Positions 1 through 8,375 of a DNA stretch of 64,000 nucleotides are shown here, piece after piece; the stretch's first letter is position 1, and the number at the start of each line of letters is the position of its first letter. The notes under the pieces were generated by a model. That model saw only the letters and a program-made list of their open reading frames with translations, searched no databases and was not told the DNA's origin. Made by a program: the position numbers and the translations under genes. This DNA is from Bradyrhizobium sp. JYMT SZCCT0428. Lineage in GTDB: Bacteria > Pseudomonadota > Alphaproteobacteria > Rhizobiales > Xanthobacteraceae. The stretch covers positions 62,001-126,000 of the forward strand of contig NZ_JAFCLS010000005.1 of assembly GCF_018131075.1 (NCBI RefSeq), in the 5' to 3' direction.

Positions 1-1
1 C

Positions 2-58
2 GCGGCGATGAGGGAAGTCATCTTCAACGGCCTGCGCCGCCACGGCGCGGCTGGTTAA
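2..58 (+). CDS. 3' end of an upstream gene (partial)
   Basis: An open frame enters from the left edge and stops with TAA at 56-58, leaving only 18 residues that end in RRHGAAG. The stop lies 12 bases before the next start, so this gene is probably in the same operon as the sugar-acid dehydratase that follows. The fragment is too short to name. From the neighbours, an aldonate dehydratase, a semialdehyde dehydrogenase or a regulator of the same pathway would be plausible, but nothing in the residues decides it. Confidence 0.4.
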   Translation, partial: AAMREVIFNGLRRHGAAG

Positions 59-70
59 GGAAAGCGGAGA

Positions 71-1009
71 ATGGTCATGGCAGGTTCCACCGTCGAGCGA
101 CCTTATAAAGGCGTGTTTCCGGTCGTCCCCACGGTGTTCGACGGCGACGGCCGGCTCGATCTCGATGGCCAGAAACGCGCCGTCGATTGCATGATCGATG
201 CCGGCTCGCAGGGACTGTGCATCCTCGCCAACTTCTCCGAGCAGTTCGTGCTGACCGATGCCGAGCGTGACACGCTACTCGACGCCGTATTGAAGCATGT
301 TGCGGGACGCGTCCCCGTCATCGTCACGACCACGCATTTTGCTTCGCACATCTGTGCCGAACGTTCGCGGCGGGCCCAGCAGGCCGGTGCCGCGATGGTG
401 ATGGTGATGCCGCCCTATCATGGCGCGACCATCCGGGTCGGGGAAAGCGCCATCTACGAGTTTTTCCGCACCGTTTCGGACGCGATCTCGATTCCGATCA
501 TGATCCAGGATGCGCCGGTCGCCGGTACAGCGCTGTCGGCGGCCCTTCTCGCCCGCATGGCGCGCGAGCTTGAGAACATCGCCTATTTCAAGATCGAGAC
601 GCCCCAGGCCGCCGCCAAACTGCGCGAGTTGATCGCGCTCGGCGGTGCGGCGATCGAAGGTCCGTGGGACGGCGAGGAGGCGATCACGCTGATGGCCGAC
701 CTCGATGCCGGCGCGACCGGAGCCATGACCGGCGGTGGTTATCCCGACGGCATCCGCCAGATCACCGATCCGTATTTCGCCGGCCGACGCGCCGAAGCGG
801 TTGCGGCCTACGAACGCTGGCTCCCGCTGATCAACTATGAAAACCGCCAGTGCGGCCTGATCGCATGTAAGGCGCTGATGAAGGAAGGCGGCGTCATCAG
901 GCACGAGACCGTCCGGCTTCCGCTCCAGCCGCTGCATCCGGCCGTTCGGGCCGGCCTGATCGAAATCGCGCGCCCGCTGAATCCGCTCGTGCTGCGCTGG
1001 GGCAAGTGA
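71..1009 (+). CDS. DHDPS-family lyase, probable 2-keto-3-deoxy-L-arabonate dehydratase
   Basis: This 312-residue protein is a DapA/NAL-superfamily (beta/alpha)8 lyase. The Schiff-base lysine is K174 in AYFKIETP, and PPYHG lies near residue 116. The segment that reads YNVP in dihydrodipicolinate synthase reads IQDAP here, and the early GTTGE loop is replaced by ILANFSEQF. Both changes fit the branch that dehydrates 2-keto-3-deoxy-aldonates rather than lysine biosynthesis. The next genes encode a sugar dehydrogenase, a mutarotase and a lactonase, which are steps of oxidative pentose degradation. That makes L-KDA dehydratase (product alpha-ketoglutarate semialdehyde) the best guess. The ATG at 71 follows a GGAAAGCGGAG stretch; ATG 77 is a possible alternative start. 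A 2-keto-3-deoxy-sugar aldolase cannot be excluded. Confidence 0.75.
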   Translation: MVMAGSTVERPYKGVFPVVPTVFDGDGRLDLDGQKRAVDCMIDAGSQGLCILANFSEQFVLTDAERDTLLDAVLKHVAGRVPVIVTTTHFASHICAERSRRAQQAGAAMVMVMPPYHGATIRVGESAIYEFFRTVSDAISIPIMIQDAPVAGTALSAALLARMARELENIAYFKIETPQAAAKLRELIALGGAAIEGPWDGEEAITLMADLDAGATGAMTGGGYPDGIRQITDPYFAGRRAEAVAAYERWLPLINYENRQCGLIACKALMKEGGVIRHETVRLPLQPLHPAVRAGLIEIARPLNPLVLRWGK

Positions 1010-1048
1010 GCCGCTGACATCGTTCCTCGAACGTCGGGAAGAGTTGAC

Positions 1049-1978
1049 GTGACCACCATTCGCATTGCCATCGTCGGCCTCGGCAAGATCGCCAGGGATC
1101 AGCATATCCCCGCGATATCAGGCACTGAGGGCATCGAACTTGCGGCGATCGCCAGCCGCAATGCTTCGATCGACGGGATCGTGCATTTTGCGACGCTTGA
1201 CGAACTGCTGGGCGCCAAACTCGATATCGATGCCGTTGCGCTCTGCACGCCGCCCCAGGTACGCCACGCGCAGGCGGCGGCTGCGCTGAAGGCCGGCAAG
1301 CACGTGCTGCTCGAAAAGCCGCCGGGCGCCACCGTCAGTGAACTCGATCCGCTGGTCGCGGCGGCCAGGCAAACCGGACGAACGCTGTTTGCGACTTGGC
1401 ATTCGCGGTTTGCGCCGGCCGTCGAACCCGCGCGCGCCTTCCTCGCCAGCCGTCAGATCAAATCCGTGGTCGTCGAATGGAAGGAGGATGTCAGGGTCTG
1501 GCATCCCGGCCAGGGATGGATCTGGGAGCCGGGCGGACTTGGCGTGTTCGATCCCGGCATCAACGCGCTCTCGATCCTGACCCGCATCCTGCCGAGTCCG
1601 TTTTTTCTGACGGAAGCCGAATTGTCCTTCCCGCGCAATCGCGCGGCGCCGATTGCTGCCGACTTGGTCTTTTCAGACCAGACGGGGATTCCGATCCGGG
1701 CGGAATTCGACTGGCGCCAGACCGGCCCCCAGACCTGGGACATCCGGGTCGAGACCGATGCCGGGTGGTTGACGCTCGCTTCCGGCGGAAGCCATCTCTC
1801 GCATGATGGCCATATCCTGGTTGACGAAAAGCAGGCGGAATATCGCGGCATCTATCGGCGCTTCGTCGAACTGATCGCTAGCGATGTGTCCGATGTCGAT
1901 CTGTCGCCGCTGGTCCATGTCGCCGATGCCTTCATGCTCGGCCGGCGCCGCGACGTCGAACCATTCATCGAGGTATGA
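1049..1978 (+). CDS. Gfo/Idh/MocA-family aldose 1-dehydrogenase (L-arabinose/D-galactose type)
   Basis: The 309-residue protein starts with an NAD(P)-binding Rossmann motif, IVGLGKIARDQH, and carries the family EKPPGA segment (residues ~89-94). The length and the early IARDQHIP segment resemble the L-arabinose 1-dehydrogenase and D-galactose 1-dehydrogenase branch, which oxidises the sugar at C1 to the aldonolactone. The start is GTG at 1049; a TTGACGTG context is seen without a strong ribosome site. The stop at 1976-1978 is followed at once by the GTG of the mutarotase gene. Substrate preference between arabinose, galactose and fucose cannot be read from the sequence. Confidence 0.75.
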   Translation: MTTIRIAIVGLGKIARDQHIPAISGTEGIELAAIASRNASIDGIVHFATLDELLGAKLDIDAVALCTPPQVRHAQAAAALKAGKHVLLEKPPGATVSELDPLVAAARQTGRTLFATWHSRFAPAVEPARAFLASRQIKSVVVEWKEDVRVWHPGQGWIWEPGGLGVFDPGINALSILTRILPSPFFLTEAELSFPRNRAAPIAADLVFSDQTGIPIRAEFDWRQTGPQTWDIRVETDAGWLTLASGGSHLSHDGHILVDEKQAEYRGIYRRFVELIASDVSDVDLSPLVHVADAFMLGRRRDVEPFIEV

Positions 1979-1979
1979 C

Positions 1980-3086
1980 GTGACGCAATCAGGCCAACCA
2001 CAGACGGCGAGGATTGCTCGCGAGGTGTTCGGGCATCTTCCGGACGGCACCGCGATTGAAATGGTGCGGCTGCGCGGGGAGGGCGGCTTCGAGGTGCGTC
2101 TCATCACCTATGGTGCGGCGCTGCAGTCCATCTTTGTCCCTGACCGGGCGGGGCGTCTTGCCGATGTGGTGCTTGGCCGCGATGACCTTGCAGGCTACCT
2201 CGCGGTTCGCCGCTTCCTCGGCGCCACCGTCGGGCGCTACGCCAACCGGATCGCGGGCGGCACGTTCGAGCTGGATGCCGAACGCTTTCAGCTGCCCACC
2301 AATGACGGAGCCAATGCGCTGCATGGTGGGCTGCAAGGCTTCGATCGCAAACCGTGGACCATCACGGCAATGGGTGAGGACCCGGCGCCGTTCGTCACGC
2401 TGTCCTATGTCAGTCCGGATGGCGAGGAGGGTTATCCCGGCACGCTGAAGACCGAGATCACCTATCGCATTTCTGGAGGCAGCGAGCTTTCGATTGAATT
2501 CTCAGGGGTGACCGACAAGCCGACCATCGTCAATCTGACCAACCACAGCTTCTTCAATCTCGCGGGCGTCGAGAGCGGCGGTGATATTCTCAACCACGAG
2601 GTTATGATAGCGGCCGATACTTATCTGCCGATCAGCGCCGCCGGCATTCCGTTGGGCGCGCCCGGCAGGGTCGATGCGACGCCATTCGATTTTCGGAAAT
2701 CCTGCCCTGTCGGCGCCCGCCTGCGAGATGCGAATGAACAGGTTCTGATCCGGCAAGGCTACGACCACAATTACTGCCTGCCCGGCGGCGCGACCACGGA
2801 GCCGCGCTTTGCTGCCCGTGTGGAAGACCCAAAGTCGGGCCGGGTCCTCGAACTCTGGACCAACCAGCCGGGTGTCCAGTTCTATTCCGGCAATTTTCTC
2901 GATGGGTCCGTGACCGGCAAGTATGGCCGCGTTCACCGGCAGTATGACGCGCTCTGCCTGGAACCGCAGGTCTATCCCGACACGCCAAACCGCGCGGATT
3001 TTCCATCGGCGCGGCTCGATCCCGGGCAGACCTATCGTCACACGTCGCTGTATCGATTTTCCGTGATTAAGGTTGCAGGGGAATAA
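1980..3086 (+). CDS. galM: Aldose 1-epimerase (galactose mutarotase)
   Basis: The predicted product is 368 residues and interconverts alpha and beta anomers of aldoses, giving the dehydrogenase its preferred anomer. Family motifs seen in order are GRYANRI, ALHGG, the catalytic-His region NLTNHSFFNL, YDHNYCL, and the C-terminal LCLEPQVYPDTPN with the catalytic Glu. The frame is open further upstream, but the earlier codons overlap the dehydrogenase gene. I take GTG 1980, one base after the preceding stop codon, which gives a normal N-terminus. The stop is followed by the lactonase gene ten bases on, so the genes read as one transcript. Confidence 0.85.
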   Translation: MTQSGQPQTARIAREVFGHLPDGTAIEMVRLRGEGGFEVRLITYGAALQSIFVPDRAGRLADVVLGRDDLAGYLAVRRFLGATVGRYANRIAGGTFELDAERFQLPTNDGANALHGGLQGFDRKPWTITAMGEDPAPFVTLSYVSPDGEEGYPGTLKTEITYRISGGSELSIEFSGVTDKPTIVNLTNHSFFNLAGVESGGDILNHEVMIAADTYLPISAAGIPLGAPGRVDATPFDFRKSCPVGARLRDANEQVLIRQGYDHNYCLPGGATTEPRFAARVEDPKSGRVLELWTNQPGVQFYSGNFLDGSVTGKYGRVHRQYDALCLEPQVYPDTPNRADFPSARLDPGQTYRHTSLYRFSVIKVAGE

Positions 3087-3096
3087 GGGATCTCGC

Positions 3097-3984
3097 GTGG
3101 AAGAAGTCAGAACCAGCATCCTGAGCGATTGGCATTGCCATCTCGGCGAGGGCTGCACCTATGATGCGGCGACCAACACCGCATGGTGGTTCGATATCAT
3201 CGAGCGCCAATTGTTCGAGGCCGACCTTGCATCCGGCGCGGTGACTTCGCACGCGCTTCCGCTGATGGCCAGCGTGCTGGCGTTCATCGATGACCAGCGC
3301 CAATTGCTTGTGACCGAAAACGGCCTCTATGTCCGCGACATCGCGGATGGCCGCCTCACGCTTCATATGCCGCTCGAAGCGGACAATGCGGCCACCCGCT
3401 CCAACGATGGACGCGTTCATCCCTGCGGCGCGCTCTGGATCGGGACCATGGGCCGCAACGCAGAAAAGGGAGCCGGCGCGATCTATCGCTTTTTCCGCGG
3501 CGAACTGCTTCAGCTCTACGGCGACATTACCATCCCGAACGCAATCTGCTTTTCGCCCGACGGCGCCACGGCCTATTTCACCGATAGCAGCGAGGGAGTC
3601 CTTTACCGCGTCGCCGTCGATCCGGCGAATGCGGTGCCGATCGGAGACCCCGAGACACTTTATGATCATCGCGGCGGGATAGGCGGCCTGGATGGCGCCG
3701 TGGTCGACGCCGGGGGATTGATCTGGAATGCGCGCTGGGGCGGATCCTGCATCGATGTCTACACCCCGGAGGGCGATCGGGTCCGCACCATCAGGATTCC
3801 GGCGAAGCAGCCGAGTTGCCCGGTCTTTGTCGGACGCAATTTCGCTTCGCTGCTGGTCACCACGGCCTGGGAGGGCATGGACGAGCATGCCAGGGCTGCT
3901 GATCCGCACCACGGCCAAACCTTCATTCTCGACGTCGGCGCGCGCGGGCGACCGGAACCGCGCATCAGGCTTGGTCAGACATGA
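3097..3984 (+). CDS. SMP-30/gluconolactonase-family sugar lactonase
   Basis: This 295-residue six-bladed beta-propeller hydrolyses sugar-acid lactones, the step after the 1-dehydrogenase. The metal-site pattern is visible: Glu in HLGEGCTYD near the start, Asn/Asp in RSNDGRVHPCG, the IGTMG segment, and NAICFSPDG followed by YFTDS. I chose GTG 3097, which has an AAGGGA ribosome site; the open frame continues a few codons upstream into the end of galM. Arabinono-, galactono- or xylonolactonase are all possible, and the neighbours favour arabinose or galactose. The next gene is 178 bases away, so this is probably the last gene of the catabolic operon. Confidence 0.8.
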   Translation: MEEVRTSILSDWHCHLGEGCTYDAATNTAWWFDIIERQLFEADLASGAVTSHALPLMASVLAFIDDQRQLLVTENGLYVRDIADGRLTLHMPLEADNAATRSNDGRVHPCGALWIGTMGRNAEKGAGAIYRFFRGELLQLYGDITIPNAICFSPDGATAYFTDSSEGVLYRVAVDPANAVPIGDPETLYDHRGGIGGLDGAVVDAGGLIWNARWGGSCIDVYTPEGDRVRTIRIPAKQPSCPVFVGRNFASLLVTTAWEGMDEHARAADPHHGQTFILDVGARGRPEPRIRLGQT

Positions 3985-4162
3985 TGTGTCGCTTCACAAT
4001 TCGGCCCATGAGGGTTGCATGTACTTGCGGAACCAAAACGTGTGGCCGATCATCCGTTCACGTCTCTGCCGGCCTGATGGTCACAAACGATGCGCCGATA
4101 CCGGCGCCAAAAGCAAACCGCTGATAACGCGGCGATTAACGCTCAACACCTGGGAGTGAAAC

Positions 4163-5227
4163 ATGAAACTGCTCAAATCTGCTCTATCGGCCATCCTGCT
4201 CGGCGCGGTCGCCCTTGCAGAACCTGCGCTCGCGCAAACCAAGCCCACTGTCGGCATCGCCATGCCCACCAAGGCCTCGGCGCGCTGGATCGATGACGGC
4301 AACAATATCGTCAAGGTGCTGAAGGAGCGTGGTTACAATACCGACCTGCAATACGCCGAAGACGATATTCCGAACCAGCTCTCCCAGATCGAGAACATGG
4401 TGACCAAGGGCGCCAAGGTACTGGTGATCGCTTCGATCGACGGCACCACCCTGTCCGATGTGCTCAAGCAAGCCAAGGACAAGGGCATTACCGTGATCGC
4501 CTATGACCGGCTGATCCGCGACACGCCCAACGTCGATTATTATGCGACGTTCGACAATTTCCAGGTCGGCGTGCAGCAGGCGCAGTCGATCGAGCAGGGG
4601 CTGAAGCTGAAGGAAGGCAAGGGCCCGTTCAACATCGAGCTGTTCGGCGGCTCACCCGACGATAACAACGCCTATTTCTTCTACAACGGTGCGATGTCGG
4701 TGCTGCAGCCCTATATCGACAGCGGCAAGCTCGTGGTCGTGAGCAAGCAGATGGGCATGGACAAGGTTTCGACGCTGCGCTGGGACGGCGCCACGGCGCA
4801 GGCCCGGATGGATAATCTGCTCAGCGCATTCTACACCACCAAGCGGGTCGACGCGGTGCTTTCGCCCTATGACGGTCTTTCGATCGGTATCCTGTCGTCG
4901 CTCAAGGGCGTCGGCTACGGTAGCGGCAATATGCCGATGCCGATCGTGAGCGGTCAGGACGCCGAAGTGCCTTCCATCAAATCGATGCTGCGCGGCGAGC
5001 AATACTCCACGATCTTCAAGGACACCCGCGACCTTGCCAAGGTCACCGCCGACATGGTGGACGCGGCGTTGAGCGGCAAGACCGTAACTGTCAACGACAC
5101 CACCACCTACAAGAATGGCGTCAAGGTCGTGCCGTCCTATTTGCTCAAGCCTGTAGTCGTCGACAAGACCAATTGGGAGAAAATCCTGATCGACGGCGGT
5201 TATTACAAGAAGGCGCAAATCAACTAA
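4163..5227 (+). CDS. chvE: Periplasmic multiple-sugar-binding protein ChvE
   Basis: The 354-residue length equals that of Agrobacterium ChvE as I remember it. A Sec signal peptide ([19 protein letters not shown]) ends near ALAQ, and the mature protein has the type I periplasmic binding fold ([39 protein letters not shown]). ChvE binds galactose, glucose, arabinose and related monosaccharides, feeds the GguAB permease, and in some rhizobia also signals to a sensor kinase. A GGGAGTGAAAC ribosome site precedes ATG 4163. A strong hairpin separates it from gguA, which suggests more binding protein than transporter is made. The 178-base leader shows no promoter I would defend. Confidence 0.88.
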   Translation: MKLLKSALSAILLGAVALAEPALAQTKPTVGIAMPTKASARWIDDGNNIVKVLKERGYNTDLQYAEDDIPNQLSQIENMVTKGAKVLVIASIDGTTLSDVLKQAKDKGITVIAYDRLIRDTPNVDYYATFDNFQVGVQQAQSIEQGLKLKEGKGPFNIELFGGSPDDNNAYFFYNGAMSVLQPYIDSGKLVVVSKQMGMDKVSTLRWDGATAQARMDNLLSAFYTTKRVDAVLSPYDGLSIGILSSLKGVGYGSGNMPMPIVSGQDAEVPSIKSMLRGEQYSTIFKDTRDLAKVTADMVDAALSGKTVTVNDTTTYKNGVKVVPSYLLKPVVVDKTNWEKILIDGGYYKKAQIN

Positions 5228-5245
5228 GACGAGTTGTGACGAAGC

Positions 5246-5277
5246 GGATGGCCGGGGGACATATGCCCCGGCCATCC
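5246..5277 (+). promoter_or_regulatory. 12-bp intercistronic hairpin between chvE and gguA
   Basis: The arms GGATGGCCGGGG (5246-5257) and CCCCGGCCATCC (5266-5277) are perfect complements around an 8-base loop. No T-run follows, so it is unlikely to be a full intrinsic terminator. It is placed to block 3' exonucleases and stabilise the chvE part of the message, or to act as a partial terminator. Confidence 0.75.
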
Positions 5278-5307
5278 ATGCCTTCCCGCATCTTCCAGGG
5301 AACTTGA

Positions 5308-6897
5308 ATGGCCACATTGCTTGAAATGCGCGGTATCGACAAAGCCTTCGCCGGCGTCAAAGCGCTCGACGACGTCAATTTCACGGTGAAGCAGGGCGAG
5401 ATCCACGCGCTGGTGGGCGAGAACGGCGCCGGCAAATCGACCTTGATGAAGGTGCTGAGCGGCGTCTATCCCCATGGCAGCTATGACGGCAGCATCGTCT
5501 ATGACGGCGAGGAGCGCCACTTCCGCGACATCAATGATTCCGAGGCGCTCGGCATCATCATCATTCATCAGGAGCTTGCGTTGATCCCGCTGCTCTCGAT
5601 CGCGGAGAATATCTTCATTGCCAGCCCTCCGTCCCAGTTCGGCGTGATCGATCGCGACGCGGTCTACCGGCGGTCGCAGCAGCTGCTGGCGAAAGTGGGG
5701 CTCAATGAGGCGCCGGACACGCCGGTCACCGATATCGGCGTCGGCAAGCAGCAACTGGTTGAGATCGCCAAGGCGCTGTCCAAGGAAGTGCGCCTTCTGA
5801 TTCTCGACGAGCCGACCGCCAGCCTCAACGAAAGCGACAGTGCGGCGCTGCTGGACCTTCTGCTCGAGTTCCGCTCCCATGGCATGTCCGCGGTCCTGAT
5901 CTCGCACAAGCTCAACGAGGTGGCCCGCGTCGCAGACCGCATTACGGTGCTGCGCGATGGTCGTACTGTCGATACGCTGGATTGTGAGGCGGGCGCGGTC
6001 GAGGAAGATCGTATCATCCGCAAGATGGTGGACCGCGACCTCGAGCATCGCTTTCCGAAGCGCGAGCCGAAAATTGGCGAAGTGGTGTTCAGGGTCGATA
6101 ACTGGTCGGTGTATCATCCCCAGCATGCCGATCGGCAGGTCATCAAGAACGTGAACTTCCAGGTTCGCCGTGGCGAGATCGTCGGTATCGCGGGCTTGAT
6201 GGGCGCCGGCCGCACCGAGTTCGCCATGAGCCTGTTCGGCCGTTCCTGGGGTCGCAACATCACGGGCCGCGCCTTGCTACATGGTCGCGAGATCGACCTC
6301 TCGACCGTGAGCCGTGCCATCGACGCCGGTCTGGCCTATGTCACCGAGGACCGCAAGCAGCTCGGACTGCTGCTCGCCGAAGACGTGCGCAAGAACATTA
6401 CGCTGGCTAACCTCGACAGTGTCGCGGCCGGCCGCGTCATCGACGACATCAAGGAGTTGCAGGTGGCGAGCGATTATCGCAACCGCATGCGCATCCGCTG
6501 CTCCGATGTCTATCAGATGTCCGGCAACCTGTCCGGCGGCAACCAGCAAAAGGTGGTGCTGTCGAAATGGCTGTTTACCGATCCGGAAATCCTGATCCTG
6601 GACGAGCCGACCCGCGGTATCGACATTGGCGCCAAATACGAGATCTACTGCATCATCAATGAGCTGGCCGATGCCGGCAAGGCGGTCATGGTGATCTCGT
6701 CGGAAATGCCGGAATTGCTCGGGATCTGTGACCGCATCTGCGTCATGAACGGTGGGGCCTTTGTCGGTGAGTTCGATCGCGCCGAGGCGACGCAGGAAAA
6801 AATCATGCGGGTCATCGTGCGCAAGGGCGAACAACTGGTCGACAGAGACCTGGAACGAAAACTGGAAGAGAAGCTATTGGGAGAGGCGCATCCATGA
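5308..6897 (+). CDS. gguA: Sugar ABC transporter ATP-binding protein GguA
   Basis: The 529-residue protein has two fused ABC ATPase halves, as in XylG/RbsA/GguA. The first half has Walker [10 protein letters not shown] and Walker [12 protein letters not shown]. The second has the degenerate P-loop [10 protein letters not shown], signature LSGGNQQKV and Walker [14 protein letters not shown] degenerate second P-loop is normal for this sugar class. It energises import of the sugars bound by ChvE through GguB at the inner membrane. Its last codon overlaps the start of gguB by four bases (ATGA), so the two are translationally coupled. The C-terminal tail (residues ~500-529) is charged. Confidence 0.88.
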   Translation: MATLLEMRGIDKAFAGVKALDDVNFTVKQGEIHALVGENGAGKSTLMKVLSGVYPHGSYDGSIVYDGEERHFRDINDSEALGIIIIHQELALIPLLSIAENIFIASPPSQFGVIDRDAVYRRSQQLLAKVGLNEAPDTPVTDIGVGKQQLVEIAKALSKEVRLLILDEPTASLNESDSAALLDLLLEFRSHGMSAVLISHKLNEVARVADRITVLRDGRTVDTLDCEAGAVEEDRIIRKMVDRDLEHRFPKREPKIGEVVFRVDNWSVYHPQHADRQVIKNVNFQVRRGEIVGIAGLMGAGRTEFAMSLFGRSWGRNITGRALLHGREIDLSTVSRAIDAGLAYVTEDRKQLGLLLAEDVRKNITLANLDSVAAGRVIDDIKELQVASDYRNRMRIRCSDVYQMSGNLSGGNQQKVVLSKWLFTDPEILILDEPTRGIDIGAKYEIYCIINELADAGKAVMVISSEMPELLGICDRICVMNGGAFVGEFDRAEATQEKIMRVIVRKGEQLVDRDLERKLEEKLLGEAHP

Positions 6898-8084
6898 GCG
6901 ATAACACCGTGATGCTTCCCGAGGCGCGCAAGCATGCGGGCTTTCTCAAGGCCAATCTGCGCGAATACGGCATGTTGCTGTCGCTGTTCGCGATCATGCT
7001 GTTCTTCGAGGTCGTCACCGACGGCACGCTGCTGCGCCCACTCAACCTCACCAATCTGGTGCTGCAGAACAGCTATATCGTGATCATGGCGCTCGGCATG
7101 CTCTTGGTCATCGTCACCGGGCACATCGATCTGTCGGTCGGATCGGTCGCGGGCTTCATCGGCGCGATCGCTGCGGTGCTGATGGTACGTTACGGCATGC
7201 ATTTCATCCCAGCCGCGATCATTTGCCTCGCGCTCGGTGGACTGATCGGCGCAGCACAGGGTTACTGGGTCGCCTATTTCAAGATTCCGTCCTTCATCGT
7301 CACATTGGCCGGCATGCTGGTGTTCAAGGGGCTGGCGCTGGCGGTGTTGCAAGGGCAATCGGTGGGCCCGTTTTCTCCGACCTTCCAGAAACTCTCATCC
7401 GGGTTCATTCCTGAACTGTTTCCCGGTGCCGGCTCGCTCAACCCGACCTCACTCCTGATCGGTGCCGTGCTGGCGCTTGGCCTGGTGTATGTCAGCGTTA
7501 CCACCCGCGCCCGGCGCGCAAGCCATGGTGTCGAGGTCGAGCCGACCGGCTTCTTCGTGTTCAAGAACATAGTTCTGTTCGGCGTGATCGTCTATTTCAC
7601 CTATCTGATCGCCTCGCATCGCGGACTGCCCAACGTGCTCGTGATCATGATCGCCCTGATCGCGCTCTACGGCTTCATCACCGCGCGAACCACGATCGGG
7701 CGGCAGATCTATGCGGTAGGGGGCAATGAGAAGGCGGCAAAACTTTCAGGCATCAAGACCGAACGGCTGACCTTCCTCACCTTCGTCAACATGGGTGTGC
7801 TGGCGGCGCTTGCCGGCCTGGTGTTCGCCGCAAGGCTCAACACCGCGACACCAAAGGCCGGGGTCGGCTTCGAGCTCGACGTCATCGCCGCCTGCTTCAT
7901 CGGCGGGGCCTCGGCCTATGGCGGTGTCGGGCGCGTCGCCGGCGCCGTCATCGGCGCGCTGATCATGGGGGTGATGAACAATGGCATGTCGATCCTCGGC
8001 ATCGGGATCGACTACCAGCAGGTGATCAAGGGCCTCGTGTTGCTGGGCGCGGTATGTCTTGACGTTTATAACCAGCGACGCTGA
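6894..8084 (+). CDS. gguB: Sugar ABC transporter permease GguB
   Basis: A very hydrophobic 396-residue protein of the BPD_transp_2 (RbsC/XylH) family. The long form with a hydrophilic middle section ([16 protein letters not shown], near residue 205) and the overall length match XylH/GguB rather than the shorter RbsC. The conserved [13 protein letters not shown] and [15 protein letters not shown] segments are present. It forms the inner-membrane channel for sugars delivered by ChvE. The start overlaps the gguA stop, and nothing follows closely, so the operon ends here. Confidence 0.87.
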   Translation: MSDNTVMLPEARKHAGFLKANLREYGMLLSLFAIMLFFEVVTDGTLLRPLNLTNLVLQNSYIVIMALGMLLVIVTGHIDLSVGSVAGFIGAIAAVLMVRYGMHFIPAAIICLALGGLIGAAQGYWVAYFKIPSFIVTLAGMLVFKGLALAVLQGQSVGPFSPTFQKLSSGFIPELFPGAGSLNPTSLLIGAVLALGLVYVSVTTRARRASHGVEVEPTGFFVFKNIVLFGVIVYFTYLIASHRGLPNVLVIMIALIALYGFITARTTIGRQIYAVGGNEKAAKLSGIKTERLTFLTFVNMGVLAALAGLVFAARLNTATPKAGVGFELDVIAACFIGGASAYGGVGRVAGAVIGALIMGVMNNGMSILGIGIDYQQVIKGLVLLGAVCLDVYNQRR

Positions 8085-8216
8085 AGCGCGAAGCGATCCA
8101 GTTCCTTAATCAGCACGCGATCCGGCATGCGCGCAGCCCTAGTTGCGGTGCGGATAGGTCTGCGATCGTTTATTTCGCGAAGGCGACGTGCCGGGACGGC
8201 CTCCACAGCCGCTGCT

Positions 8217-8228
8217 CCGAGGCCTCGG
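8217..8228. promoter_or_regulatory. 12-bp perfect palindrome upstream of the 8376 gene
   Basis: CCGAGGCCTCGG reads the same on both strands. It lies about 50 bases upstream of the candidate sigma-54 -24 element, a reasonable place for an activator site. In GC-rich DNA such a palindrome may also be chance. Confidence 0.3.
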
Positions 8229-8275
8229 CAAATGCACAGCAGGTAGTCGTTGCGACATGAGCAGCGCGCCCCACA

Positions 8276-8292
8276 CGGCATGGACATTGCTT
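8276..8292 (+). promoter_or_regulatory. Candidate sigma-54 promoter for the 8376 gene
   Basis: The sequence CGGCATGGACATTGCTT has GG and GC separated by exactly ten bases and matches the TGGCAC-N5-TTGC consensus except for C at position 1 and T at position 6. Transcription would start near 8302, giving a leader of about 75 bases. A 14-bp perfect palindrome (TGCTTGATCAAGCA, 8288-8301) overlaps the -12 element and could be a repressor site. Confidence 0.5.
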
Positions 8293-8375
8293 GATCAAGC
8301 ACCTGCTTGCGGGGGGCGTTTCTCTGCTTCCGAAGCCTCGCGGACTTCTCCTCACGAACCCAAAAATAGGCATCC

